A stretch of 64,000 nucleotides of DNA from Clostridiaceae bacterium (GTDB lineage Bacteria; Bacillota; Clostridia; Oscillospirales; QAMX01): positions 66,826-130,825 of the forward strand of contig JAHAYX010000032.1 in NCBI GenBank assembly GCA_018384365.1, given 5' to 3'. Made by a program: the position numbers and the translations under genes. Position 1 is the stretch's first letter, and every line of letters begins with the position of its first letter. Below are positions 16,368 to 24,358 of the stretch, one piece after another. Below the pieces are notes generated by a model that had not been told where the DNA came from, searched no databases, and saw nothing but the letters and a program-made list of their open reading frames with translations.

Positions 16368-17897
16368 TCAGAAATAGAAAATGGAATTGCGGCTGCGCAG
16401 ACGAAGCGGAACGGCACGGAGAATATCACTGGCCGTCATACCGTATTCGCCCTTATCGCGCGCGCAGTCGTCGCCTGCTGCGCCGTGCAGCCATGCCGCC
16501 GCACAGGCAGCCTCGAAGGGCGGAATGCCCTGTGCAGCGAATGAAACGACCAGGCCGGCCAATACATCGCCGCTGCCGCCGCTTGCCATGCCGGGATTTC
16601 CGGTCGGATTGACGGCACAGCGGCCGTCCGGCGAGGCAATGATGGTGCGATGTCCTTTCAGCAGCACCACGCTGCCGCTCTGCCGGGCCGCATCGGAAGC
16701 GGCCAGCATGCGTGCGCGTGCACCATCCGGCGGCATAGCGCCGAAAAGCCGTGCAAATTCCCCGTCATGCGGAGTAAGCACCGGCGTTTGCTGCATGTGG
16801 GACAATATATCTATATGACCCGCAAGCGCGTTTATTCCGTCTGCATCAAAAACAACGGGCAGCGTAATCATGGAAGCAATATCCTGAATCAATGCGGCGG
16901 TGGCCTCTTCCCGGCCCAGTCCGGGCCCGACCAGGACGGCAGTCGCCGCAGAACAAAGCGCCAGAATATCATAAAGAGAGGCTTTCCCGAGATGCTGATT
17001 GTCCGGCAGACAGTAGGCCATCGCCTCCGTCAGTTTGACGGCCATGGTACTGTGGATCGCTGCCGGAACGGCTGCGGTCACTTTTCCGGCGCCGGAGACA
17101 ACGGCAGACTGCGCCGCAAGATAAGCTGCGCCGGTATAGCGCGCGCTTCCGGCAATAATCAGTGCGTGGCCAAAATCCCCTTTATGTGTCCGGCGGTCAC
17201 GCTTCGGCAGAATGTCGAGGCAGTGCTCGTCGCACATGGAAAAAGAGGGGGTATAACGCTTGGAAATCTCCTGGGGGATGCCGATATCGGCAACAATCAA
17301 GCGGCCGCAGTTTGCTGCGGCAGGAAGCAGGAGACAGGAAGGTTTCGGGAAGGAAAACGTCACGGTTGCATCCACCGTAACGGCGTTTTCACACATTCCG
17401 CCGTAATCGGAATAAATCCCGGACGGCAGATCCGCCGCCAGGCGGAAGCCGGAGAACCGGTTGATGAGTGCGGCAGCCTCGGCGCAGTCGCCCGTCAGTT
17501 TGCCGCGGAAGCCGGTGCCGTACATGGCATCCACAACGGCGTCAGTATTTTTCAGACAGTCCGGGTAAAAGTCGCGCACGTCACCGTCCGACTCCACAAA
17601 ACGGGCATACATGGCGCTGCAGTCGGCAGTCATTTTCGAACGGTCGCCAACCATGATGGCAATGGCTTCGCCGCCGCCTGCCAGGATCAGGGAGGCCAGC
17701 GCAAATCCGTCGCCGCCATTGTTGCCGGCGCCGCAGAAAATCACGATGCGGCGGCCGGAAATGCCGTTCAACGCCTGGCAGAGCGTGTCATACAGCGCAC
17801 GCGCGGCGGCGTCCATCAGCTCCAGACCGGGGATACCGCTTTCAATGGCTGCCCGGTCCATATCCCGCACATCGGCGGATGAATATACGTTTGTCAT
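16368..17897 (-). CDS. nnr: bifunctional NAD(P)H-hydrate epimerase / ADP-dependent dehydratase
   Basis: Repairs hydrated NAD(P)H. The 509 residues comprise the YjeF N-terminal epimerase domain (about 1-215: FCGAGNNGGDGFALA, DAMYGTGFRGKL, ADLPSGIYSDYG) and the ribokinase-like dehydratase domain (about 225-500: RRTHKGDFGHALIIAGS, LTPHDGEFARL, GNPGMASGGSGDVLAG). Fused two-domain form of normal length. GGAGAG lies 7 nt before the ATG. It is 12 bp upstream of the lipoprotein gene, so nnr-lipoprotein-alr-ndoA are probably one transcript. Confidence 0.96.
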   Translation of the reverse strand: MTNVYSSADVRDMDRAAIESGIPGLELMDAAARALYDTLCQALNGISGRRIVIFCGAGNNGGDGFALASLILAGGGEAIAIMVGDRSKMTADCSAMYARFVESDGDVRDFYPDCLKNTDAVVDAMYGTGFRGKLTGDCAEAAALINRFSGFRLAADLPSGIYSDYGGMCENAVTVDATVTFSFPKPSCLLLPAAANCGRLIVADIGIPQEISKRYTPSFSMCDEHCLDILPKRDRRTHKGDFGHALIIAGSARYTGAAYLAAQSAVVSGAGKVTAAVPAAIHSTMAVKLTEAMAYCLPDNQHLGKASLYDILALCSAATAVLVGPGLGREEATAALIQDIASMITLPVVFDADGINALAGHIDILSHMQQTPVLTPHDGEFARLFGAMPPDGARARMLAASDAARQSGSVVLLKGHRTIIASPDGRCAVNPTGNPGMASGGSGDVLAGLVVSFAAQGIPPFEAACAAAWLHGAAGDDCARDKGEYGMTASDILRAVPLRLRSRNSIFYF

Positions 17898-17932
17898 AGC
17901 AATTTCTCTCCTATTGGGGGAATCCGGTCAGG

Positions 17933-17957
17933 AAAACGCCCGCGAAACGGGCGTTTT
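17933..17957 (-). terminator. terminator between the membrane-protein gene and nnr
   Basis: AAAACGCCCG and CGGGCGTTTT form a stem around a short loop. Read leftward it ends in TTTT. It lies 26 bp after the stop at 17983. Confidence 0.65.
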
Positions 17958-17982
17958 GACATCCGGCCAGGCACCGGAAGGG

Positions 17983-18543
17983 TCAAAAGTCCTCTTCCTC
18001 CTCGTCTTCGACCGGCGGCACATAGCGAACGGCCATCTGGCGGGGGAGATATTCGGAAAAAATCGTCAGCATCTTCGGCGTCGGCTCAAAAAGTATGCGA
18101 ACCCGGCCGACATCGCGCACATTCGCGAGGACGAACCATGCTTCCGCGTCCGGAGCGGAGCGAGCGTCCACTGTTTTGGCGAACTCCCCCTCGTCATAGG
18201 CGGAACGGTGCTCGTCATCATAGGGCGCGATCAGTTCATAAGCATTTGTTTTCACGTTGATCAGGCGTTTGCGTCCGCGCCGTGCAAAAATACGGTCAAT
18301 GTCCAGCTCGCCGTTTGTCACGAGATATTCGTATTCAATGCTGAGCATCAGAAATGCGCGATAGCCCACCCAGGCAATGATTGCCACGCAGGCCGGCATG
18401 ATGAAAATCAGGCCGAAGGTCTGCGTCAGCATGATTGCGAGATACATGAGAATGGCGCTGGCCAGGATGATCAGCAATTTCAGCAGGGAAGTCTTGATAT
18501 CTGCTCTTTTTTTGACGATATATTCTGCATACATATCCTGCAT
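17983..18543 (-). CDS. membrane protein of unknown function (DUF6106-like)
   Basis: 186 residues with two adjacent transmembrane segments (about 20-40 and 43-65: LLKLLIILASAILMYLAIM and LIFIMPACVAIIAWVGY), then a cytoplasmic domain with YEYLVTNGELDIDRIFARRGRKR and an acidic C-terminal tail (VEDEEEEDF). The layout resembles small clostridial proteins labelled DUF6106, from memory. No enzymatic motif is visible. The ATG lacks a strong ribosome binding site; ATG 18534 is possible. Flanked by terminators, so probably monocistronic. Confidence 0.7.
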   Translation of the reverse strand: MQDMYAEYIVKKRADIKTSLLKLLIILASAILMYLAIMLTQTFGLIFIMPACVAIIAWVGYRAFLMLSIEYEYLVTNGELDIDRIFARRGRKRLINVKTNAYELIAPYDDEHRSAYDEGEFAKTVDARSAPDAEAWFVLANVRDVGRVRILFEPTPKMLTIFSEYLPRQMAVRYVPPVEDEEEEDF

Positions 18544-18644
18544 ACTGTTTTCACCACTTTCACACGATCAAGATATATTATTATAGCAAATTCCCGAAAG
18601 AGTGTCAATTTGAAACGCCGGGATTATGTAAATCTTCCCTGAAC

Positions 18645-18678
18645 AAAAGCTTGCCGGACAACGGTCCGGCAAGCTTTT
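18645..18678 (-). terminator. prfB terminator
   Basis: AAAAGCTTGCCGGAC and GTCCGGCAAGCTTTT form a perfect 15-bp stem around AACG, 53 bp after the prfB stop. The stem itself supplies the terminal T residues. Confidence 0.85.
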
Positions 18679-18730
18679 GGGACGGTATTGGAAGCTGTTT
18701 GCTATTCAGGCAGTTTCTCCAAAAGACCGG

Positions 18731-19852
18731 TCAGGCATTTGCGCCGTTTTTAATGGCGTTCATTTTCAGATAAGCGGAGATGAAACCGTCAATATCGCCG
18801 TCCATCACAGCGTTGATATTGCCGTTTTCAAAGCCTGTGCGGTGGTCTTTGGCCAGCGTGTAGGGCATAAAGACATAGGAACGGATCTGGCTGCCCCATT
18901 CGATCTTTTTCTGTTCTCCCTTGATATCTTCGATCTTGTCGTAGTGTTCGCGCTCTTTGATTTCCATCAGCTTGGACATGAGCATACGCATGGCAACCTG
19001 ACGGTTCTGTACCTGGCTGCGTTCGTTCTGGCAGCTGACGACAATGCCGGTGGGAATATGCGTGATGCGGATGGCGGATTCCGTCTTGTTGACGTGCTGT
19101 CCGCCCGCACCGGAGGAACGGTAGGTATCCACTTTCAGATCCTCGTCACGGATATCAATTTTCATATCATCGCCGAATTCCGGCATGACTTCCACCGCTG
19201 CAAAGGAGGTGTGGCGCCGTCCGGAGGCATCGAACGGGGAAACGCGGACAAGGCGATGCACGCCCATTTCGGACTTCAGGAAGCCAAACGCATTTTCCCC
19301 TTCGATGAGAATATCTGCGCTCTTGATGCCGGCTTCTTCGCCGTCTAAATAGTTCAGGATTTTGTACTTATAGCCATGGCGCTCCGCCCAGCGCGTGTAC
19401 ATACGGTAGAGCATGGAGGCCCAGTCCTGCGCCTCGGTGCCGCCCGCGCCTGCATGGAAGCTCATAATGGCATTGTTGCGGTCATATTCGCCGGAGAGAA
19501 GCGTCTGCATACGCACTTCCTCCAGATGTGTCGTAAGCGCGGCCATACCGGCTGTCACTTCGTCCGAGAGGCTCTCGTCGTTCTCCTCCAGAGCCATGTC
19601 GCACATAAGCTCCAGATCCTCCGCCTCATGGCAGAGCGACTCATAAATGCTGCGGCGGTCCTTCAGCTGCTTGATGCGCTGCAGGACTTTCTGTGAATTT
19701 TCCAGATCGCTCCAGAAATCCGGCTCGGCGGCTTTGGCCTCCAGGGTTTCGACCTCGCGCGCGGCGGATTCGAGATCGAGCGCGGCACCGATTTCTTCTA
19801 TTTCAGGGCGCATGGTATGCAGCTGCTGTTTGAATTCTTCAAATTGTAACAC
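18731..19852 (-). CDS. prfB: peptide chain release factor 2
   Basis: RF2 recognises UAA and UGA. 373 residues from GTG 19852 (GGAGGG 6 nt upstream). The anticodon-like tripeptide SPF is in SPFDASGRRHTSF and the peptidyl-release motif GGQ in SSGAGGQHVNKTESAIR. Most bacterial prfB genes need a +1 frameshift at an internal UGA near codon 25. Here the reading through I-G-A-A-L-D-L-E is continuous with no stop, so the frameshift autoregulation is absent. A promoter lies about 140 bp upstream. Confidence 0.97.
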   Translation of the reverse strand: MLQFEEFKQQLHTMRPEIEEIGAALDLESAAREVETLEAKAAEPDFWSDLENSQKVLQRIKQLKDRRSIYESLCHEAEDLELMCDMALEENDESLSDEVTAGMAALTTHLEEVRMQTLLSGEYDRNNAIMSFHAGAGGTEAQDWASMLYRMYTRWAERHGYKYKILNYLDGEEAGIKSADILIEGENAFGFLKSEMGVHRLVRVSPFDASGRRHTSFAAVEVMPEFGDDMKIDIRDEDLKVDTYRSSGAGGQHVNKTESAIRITHIPTGIVVSCQNERSQVQNRQVAMRMLMSKLMEIKEREHYDKIEDIKGEQKKIEWGSQIRSYVFMPYTLAKDHRTGFENGNINAVMDGDIDGFISAYLKMNAIKNGANA

Positions 19853-19991
19853 GGATAACCCTCCGAAAAGATAAATATAGCATGGATTACGGCCCCGACT
19901 AAATGACAGGGGGCAAGCTGGATTGTCGGTACAAAACGGGGGCGTTTAAATGATTGTCACAGGAACTCCTCCGAAAACATAGATACTTTAT

Positions 19992-20020
19992 TTTATCATT
20001 GTTTTAGCCACTTTGCAAGG
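19992..20020 (-). promoter_or_regulatory. prfB promoter
   Basis: On the minus strand TTGCAA (20015-20020), 17-nt spacer, TAAAAT (19992-19997), giving a leader of roughly 130 nt before the GTG start. Confidence 0.6.
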
Positions 20021-20062
20021 GTATAAAACGGGATTCCGGAAAAAACGGGAGATTTTATATGA

Positions 20063-20091
20063 TTGACAAGGCGGGAGTTTTCGGGTAAAAT
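20063..20091 (+). promoter_or_regulatory. promoter of the Rrf2-family gene
   Basis: TTGACA (20063-20068), 17-nt spacer, TAAAAT (20086-20091). The prfB promoter hexamers lie only 43 bp away on the other strand, so the two genes share a divergent control region. Confidence 0.75.
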
Positions 20092-20158
20092 AATATATAT
20101 CGAATTGGTAAACAATGAACTGCACGGTTTTATCAGAAAAGTAACGGAGGGCGAAAGC

Positions 20159-20572
20159 TTGCGTCTGACAAATGAAAGTGACTATGCACTGCGAATAACA
20201 AATGAGCTGGCCATGATTGGCACAGTGGTCAGCGCAAAGGATTTGGCGGAGCGGACGGACGTGACCATCCGCTTTGCGCTGAAAATCCTGCGCAAACTCA
20301 GCCTTGCGGGCATTGTGGATTCCAAAAAGGGCGCGCAGGGCGGGTATTATCTGAAAAGGCTCCCGTCTGAAGTGAGCATTGGCGAGATTATTGAGGTCAT
20401 TGAGGGTCCAATTCATGTCAGCAACTGTTCGAGGAACGATTATGTCTGTCCGCGCTCTGTGGCGGCGGACGAATGCCGTTTCCACCGCTATTTCTGCGAT
20501 CTGAATGACCGCATCAGAAGGGAACTTTACGAGGTAAAACTCGCGTCTGTCTTTGAAAAAGCGTCGAAATAA
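20159..20572 (+). CDS. Rrf2-family transcriptional regulator
   Basis: 137 residues from TTG 20159 (GGAGG at 20146-20150); the longer open frame would start inside the promoter. The winged helix is at about 1-65 (ESDYALRITNELAMIG, SAKDLAERTDVTIRFALKILRKL, KKGAQGGYYLKR). Four cysteines at about 90-115 (spacings 6, 8 and 6) could ligate an iron-sulfur cluster as in IscR/NsrR relatives, though not with the exact IscR spacing. Probably senses iron-sulfur or nitrosative/redox status and may repress itself. The target genes are not evident. Confidence 0.88.
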   Translation: MRLTNESDYALRITNELAMIGTVVSAKDLAERTDVTIRFALKILRKLSLAGIVDSKKGAQGGYYLKRLPSEVSIGEIIEVIEGPIHVSNCSRNDYVCPRSVAADECRFHRYFCDLNDRIRRELYEVKLASVFEKASK

Positions 20573-20593
20573 CGCTTTTTGCGGGAAATAGTG

Positions 20594-20640
20594 AAAAAAA
20601 CGCCGCTGTATGGGTTTTGTACAGCGGCGTTTTTTTATAC
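20594..20640. terminator. bidirectional terminator between rrf2 and glmM
   Basis: AACGCCGCTGTA and TACAGCGGCGTT form a 12-bp stem. A run of A precedes it and a run of T follows, so it can stop transcription from both convergent genes. Confidence 0.9.
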
Positions 20641-20642
20641 AG

Positions 20643-21989
20643 TTACGACAGGCTCTTGCGGATTTCTTCGGCGGCCTCATTTGCCACACGTTTCACCTGG
20701 TCGATATCGCGGCCCTCGACCATGACGCGGACAAGCGGTTCTGTGCCGGATACGCGGATAACGATGCGTCCGTCATGCCCCAATTCGTTCTTTGCGCGTT
20801 CCGTTGCGGCCCGCACGCAGGGGTCGGAATAGAAGGCAATCTTGCCTTCCGGGGAAACCTTGACATTTACCATGACCTGCGGGAATTTTTCCATGATACC
20901 GGCCAGCTCCGAGAGCTTTTCCTTCCGGCGCGCCATCAGGGAGAGCAGCTGAATGGCCGTCAGCTGTCCGTCGCCGGTTGTTGCAAAGTCGCGGAAGATC
21001 AGATGGCCGGACTGCTCGCCGCCAAAGCTGTAATCCTCCAGCAGCATTTCTTCCAGCACGTAGCGGTCGCCGACCTTGGTGGCGGAGAAGCGCAGATTAT
21101 TTTCTTCACAGAACTGCATAAAGCCCATGTTGGTCATAATGGTGCCGACCACGGTGTCGTGGTTCAGCTTGCCGCGCTCCTTCATGTCCTTTGCACAGAT
21201 GGCCATGATAATGTCGCCGTCGATTTCGCGGCCCATATCGTCCACACACAGGCAGCGGTCAGCATCGCCGTCGAATGCAATGCCGGCGTCCATCCCATGC
21301 TCCACGACATAGGCTTTCAACGCCTCCAGATGCGTGGAACCGCAGCCGGCGTTGATATTGGTGCCGTCCGGCGTGTCAAACAGGAAGGTGGCGTCTGCGC
21401 CAAGCTCCGTAAAAAGCTTGCGCGCCGTGGCGCTGGCGGAACCGTTTGCGCAGTCAACCGCAATGCGCAGGCCGGCGAGCGAATAGGGGACGGTAGTTTT
21501 CAAATGGTTGACATAATCTACCACCGCGTTTTCTGCCCGAGAGGCCTTACCGAGGTCCGTGCCGACGGAAGGTTTGCGTTCGCCCACGTTATCGAGCACG
21601 ATTGCTTCAATTTGTTCTTCCAGTGCGTCTGCGAGCTTATAGCCGTCGCCGCCGAAAATTTTGATGCCGTTAAACTCTGCGGAATTGTGCGAAGCCGAGA
21701 TCATCACGCCGGCATCCGCCTTATATTTGCCGACAAGATAGGCCACGGCAGGCGTAGGCACAACGCCCGCAAAAATGACATCTGCGCCGACGGAGCAGAG
21801 GCCGGCGGCAATGGCACACTCCAACATATCCGAGGACATACGGGTGTCTTTGCCGATCACAAAGAGCGGTCTGCGGCGCAGGCCGGAGAGAACTTCCGCG
21901 GCTGCGCTGCCGATCTGGATTGCGAGTTCACAGGTGAGCGTTTCACCGGCAATGCCGCGAACGCCGTCGGTTCCGAACAGTCTACCCAT
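20643..21989 (-). CDS. glmM: phosphoglucosamine mutase
   Basis: Converts glucosamine-6-phosphate to glucosamine-1-phosphate for UDP-GlcNAc synthesis. 448 residues, standard length. Starts MGRLFGTDGVRGIAGETLT. The phosphoserine motif is in MISASHNSAEFNG (about residue 100), the metal-binding DGDADR in AFDGDADRCL, and the sugar-binding GGEQSGH motif and C-terminal RVSGTEPLVRVMVEG are intact. Its neighbour is a GlmU-like left-handed beta-helix protein, 1 bp away. Confidence 0.97.
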   Translation of the reverse strand: MGRLFGTDGVRGIAGETLTCELAIQIGSAAAEVLSGLRRRPLFVIGKDTRMSSDMLECAIAAGLCSVGADVIFAGVVPTPAVAYLVGKYKADAGVMISASHNSAEFNGIKIFGGDGYKLADALEEQIEAIVLDNVGERKPSVGTDLGKASRAENAVVDYVNHLKTTVPYSLAGLRIAVDCANGSASATARKLFTELGADATFLFDTPDGTNINAGCGSTHLEALKAYVVEHGMDAGIAFDGDADRCLCVDDMGREIDGDIIMAICAKDMKERGKLNHDTVVGTIMTNMGFMQFCEENNLRFSATKVGDRYVLEEMLLEDYSFGGEQSGHLIFRDFATTGDGQLTAIQLLSLMARRKEKLSELAGIMEKFPQVMVNVKVSPEGKIAFYSDPCVRAATERAKNELGHDGRIVIRVSGTEPLVRVMVEGRDIDQVKRVANEAAEEIRKSLS

Positions 21990-22661
21990 TTATCTGGACT
22001 CCTTTTTCACGATGTTGCCGGGGGCCTTAAAGATGGACTCCTCCGGAATGAAGCCGCGCACGCAGGAAGTGGGATACACATTGCTGCGGCGGCCGATGAC
22101 GGTGCCGGGATTCAGAACGCTGTTGCAGCCGACTTCAACGAAGTCACCCAGAATGGCGCCGAATTTTTTCAGGCCCGTTTCGATGGCGCCGAAGTCGCCC
22201 TTGACGGATACCAGGGTTTTGTCACTTTTCACGTTGGAAGTGACAGCGCCCGCCCCCATGTGCGCACGGTAACCGAGAATGGAATCGCCCACATAGTTGA
22301 AATGCGGGACCTGGACGTTATTAAACAGTATGACGTTTTTCAGTTCGGTAGAATTGCCGACCACGGCTTTTTCGCCGACAATGGCGTTGCCGCGGATAAA
22401 TGCGCACTGACGCACTTCGGCTTCCGGACCGATGATACACGGTCCGCCGATGTAGGCGGAGGGGAAAATTTTTGCGGTATTGGAGATCCAGACGCCGGGC
22501 TGCGGAGAGTGATACGCGCGCGGATCAAGCGTGGGGCCGATTTTCAGAATAAAATCGCGGATATGCGCAAGCGCCTGCCACGGATACTGGTATTCAGCAA
22601 GCAGCTCGCCTGCGATGGACTGCTCCAGGGTAAACAGTCTGGTTGTCTCAAGACGTTCCAT
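21990..22661 (-). CDS. left-handed beta-helix protein, GlmU C-terminal-like
   Basis: 223 residues from ATG 22661 (AGAGG just upstream; GTG 22667 also in frame). After about 60 helical residues comes a left-handed parallel beta-helix built of hexapeptide repeats (IFPSAYIGGPCIIGPEAEVR, and AHMGAGAVTSNV). This resembles the acyltransferase half of GlmU and nucleotidyltransferase-like proteins. No nucleotidyltransferase domain is present. Immediately upstream of glmM (1 bp), so a role in amino-sugar or cell-wall precursor metabolism is likely; the exact reaction is not clear. Confidence 0.8.
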   Translation of the reverse strand: MERLETTRLFTLEQSIAGELLAEYQYPWQALAHIRDFILKIGPTLDPRAYHSPQPGVWISNTAKIFPSAYIGGPCIIGPEAEVRQCAFIRGNAIVGEKAVVGNSTELKNVILFNNVQVPHFNYVGDSILGYRAHMGAGAVTSNVKSDKTLVSVKGDFGAIETGLKKFGAILGDFVEVGCNSVLNPGTVIGRRSNVYPTSCVRGFIPEESIFKAPGNIVKKESR

Positions 22662-22695
22662 ACACACCTCTTGCGGGGCGTCCCGCTGGCAAAAA

Positions 22696-23253
22696 TTACT
22701 TGATGCTGCCGTCCGGGTTGAAGAGCGGCAGCTTTTCCAGATAGATGATATCGTCGCGCACCGCAGCGTCGCCTTCTGCGAGCACGGTCATGCGTCCTGC
22801 GATGATGGCGCCGGCTTCTTCCACCAGTTTTTCAACCGCGTAAAGCGATTCGCCGGTGCTGATCACGTCGTCCACGATCAAAACGCGCTTGCCCTTGATA
22901 TATTCGGCCTCATCCTGTGCGAGGTACAGCGTCTGCTCACGGTCGGTCGTGATGGAGCGTACCTTGGTCGCCACAACATTCTTCATATAGAGCTTCGGAT
23001 ATTTGCGCGCCACGACATAGTTATATTTTCCGGACTGGCGGGCCATTTCATAGGCCAGGGGAATACCCTTTGCCTCTGCCGTTACGATCACGTCAAATTC
23101 CGGGGCGCGCTGTAAAAGCTGCTCCGCCGTTTTTACAGTGATTTCCACATCGCCAAACATGACGAAGGCCGCGATATAAAGATCGTCGGTCACCCGGCAA
23201 AGCGGAAGTTCTCTGGTAAGACCCGCAATGGTCATTTGATAGGCGCTGTTCAT
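22696..23253 (-). CDS. adenine phosphoribosyltransferase-like PRTase
   Basis: 185 residues with the PRPP-binding loop VLIVDDVISTGESL (about 123-136) and DVIVTAEAKGIPLAYEMAR in the N-terminal half, both typical of type I phosphoribosyltransferases of the Apt/Xpt group. It may salvage a purine base, but some such proteins are regulators without enzyme activity. GGAG lies 10 nt before the ATG. It is 34 bp upstream of the beta-helix gene and probably heads the operon PRTase-betahelix-glmM. Confidence 0.82.
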   Translation of the reverse strand: MNSAYQMTIAGLTRELPLCRVTDDLYIAAFVMFGDVEITVKTAEQLLQRAPEFDVIVTAEAKGIPLAYEMARQSGKYNYVVARKYPKLYMKNVVATKVRSITTDREQTLYLAQDEAEYIKGKRVLIVDDVISTGESLYAVEKLVEEAGAIIAGRMTVLAEGDAAVRDDIIYLEKLPLFNPDGSIK

Positions 23254-23467
23254 AAAAAACCGTCTCCTTCATGCAGGCCGGAACCCGGCCATAAAATACA
23301 ATTTTGTATAAAACAGGTAAAACTGAACCGCAAATACCGCCAAAAAGAAGCAGCTCCGTGGAAACCGGCCGATTGCGCCGGAACGGGGAAATCCGTCCCG
23401 CACAGCCTACCAAACGGCGGGGAAAAGGCCGGTACGAGTCCGTCGCGCTTCTTTTCAGCATTTTTTG
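23254..23467 (-). promoter_or_regulatory. long structured leader of the PRTase operon
   Basis: About 213 nt separate the promoter from the start codon. On the minus strand a segment near the 5' end, AAAAGAAGC, can pair with GCTTCTTTT further on, closing a GC-rich multi-stem region and ending in TTTTT, which is terminator-like. A second stem, GGCCGG/CCGGCC, lies just before the ribosome binding site. I do not recognise a purine, ZTP, PRPP or T-box signature. Confidence 0.4.
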
Positions 23468-23474
23468 CGCACTC

Positions 23475-23503
23475 AGTATAACACAATATCCCAAAAACCG
23501 CAA
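23475..23503 (-). promoter_or_regulatory. promoter of the PRTase-betahelix-glmM operon
   Basis: Minus strand: TTGCGG (23498-23503), 17-nt spacer, TATACT (23475-23480). It fits sigma-A and explains the long leader. Confidence 0.65.
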
Positions 23504-23572
23504 GAGTTAGCTGAAAAAGAAATGACAAGTCGGTTACAAATGGTTACAGTGTAAATATATGATAAAAAACGC

Positions 23573-23601
23573 TTGTATAATTTATAAAAATACAGTAGAA
23601 T
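23573..23601 (+). promoter_or_regulatory. promoter of the 23686 membrane-protein gene
   Basis: TTGTAT (23573-23578), 17-nt spacer, TAGAAT (23596-23601). Two copies of GGTTACA lie just upstream (near 23532 and 23542) and could be an operator. Confidence 0.5.
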
Positions 23602-23685
23602 TCTAATAGATTATGTTGACCGGTTTATATTACTTTTTTTCCACAGGGGAAAAGCTTGGGGAAGTTCTCTTCGGGGGTGCTGGAC

Positions 23686-24240
23686 GTGAAAAAAACAATG
23701 CGGGGAGGCTGTGTCATAGCTGCTGTTTTGCTGGCAGGGCTTCTTTTTGAACTGGCAGGCGGCATCAGCTATGGCGCCGGCGGAACACGCGGTGTTCTGC
23801 ATATGATTGATGTAGTTATGTCTACCATTTACTTTTTGCTTTTCCTGCTGCTTCCCGTCTGGCTCGGTTATAAGAAATGGACGGCCTGTTTCGTTGCGTA
23901 CGGCGTGCTGTTTGGCGTGGTCGGCGTGATGGGTATGCTGGGCTATCTGGGCTATGGATTCCTGATGAGAGGATTCTCGATCCTCTATTTTCTGCTGATC
24001 GCGCCATTCTCTGCGGTAATTGAACATATTGCCTTATCATGGCATATGTATTATGCGGCGGACAGAATTATGCTGATCGTGCCGCTGGCGGCATATTTCC
24101 TGGCTATGGTTTCCTATATTGTCGGAACAATCCTGCGCGCCCATGAACGCGCACTGCACTATTCGTTGATGCGTCTCGACAGCCGTTATGAATACCGTAT
24201 GCCGCTGGAAGAAACATTGGAGGAAAAGCATACCGCCTGA
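23686..24240 (+). CDS. integral membrane protein, unknown function
   Basis: 184 residues from GTG 23686 (GGGGGT 8 nt upstream; TTG 23656 and ATG 23698 are in frame). Four or five transmembrane segments are visible (about 8-28, 40-62, 65-95, 100-115 and 125-150). The cytoplasmic C-terminus is charged (RMPLEETLEEKHTA). No motif recognised. Alone between convergent transcription of mgtE and its own promoter. Confidence 0.65.
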   Translation: MKKTMRGGCVIAAVLLAGLLFELAGGISYGAGGTRGVLHMIDVVMSTIYFLLFLLLPVWLGYKKWTACFVAYGVLFGVVGVMGMLGYLGYGFLMRGFSILYFLLIAPFSAVIEHIALSWHMYYAADRIMLIVPLAAYFLAMVSYIVGTILRAHERALHYSLMRLDSRYEYRMPLEETLEEKHTA

Positions 24241-24270
24241 TCTCTTCAAGTAAAACCCCCTCTGCTTCAA

Positions 24271-24303
24271 CGAAAAACCCCCAGCCCAACTTGGGCTGGG
24301 GGT
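24271..24303 (-). terminator. mgtE terminator
   Basis: AACCCCCAGCCCA and TGGGCTGGGGGTT form a 13-bp stem. Read leftward it ends in a T-run (AAAAA on the plus strand at 24272-24276). It may also stop the convergent membrane-protein gene. Confidence 0.8.
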
Positions 24304-24358
24304 TATTGCTTTTCTACGATGCTGCACCCGAGGGAATGTACCGGCATGCGCCGGGGAG

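Noticed and set aside
18731-19852. Programmed +1 frameshift in prfB
   Set aside because: No UGA occurs at the usual position and the frame is continuous from a good start.
20610-22703. 697-codon plus-strand open frame opposite glmM and the beta-helix gene
   Set aside because: Shadow of GC-rich coding sequence; the minus-strand frames are clear enzymes with ribosome binding sites.
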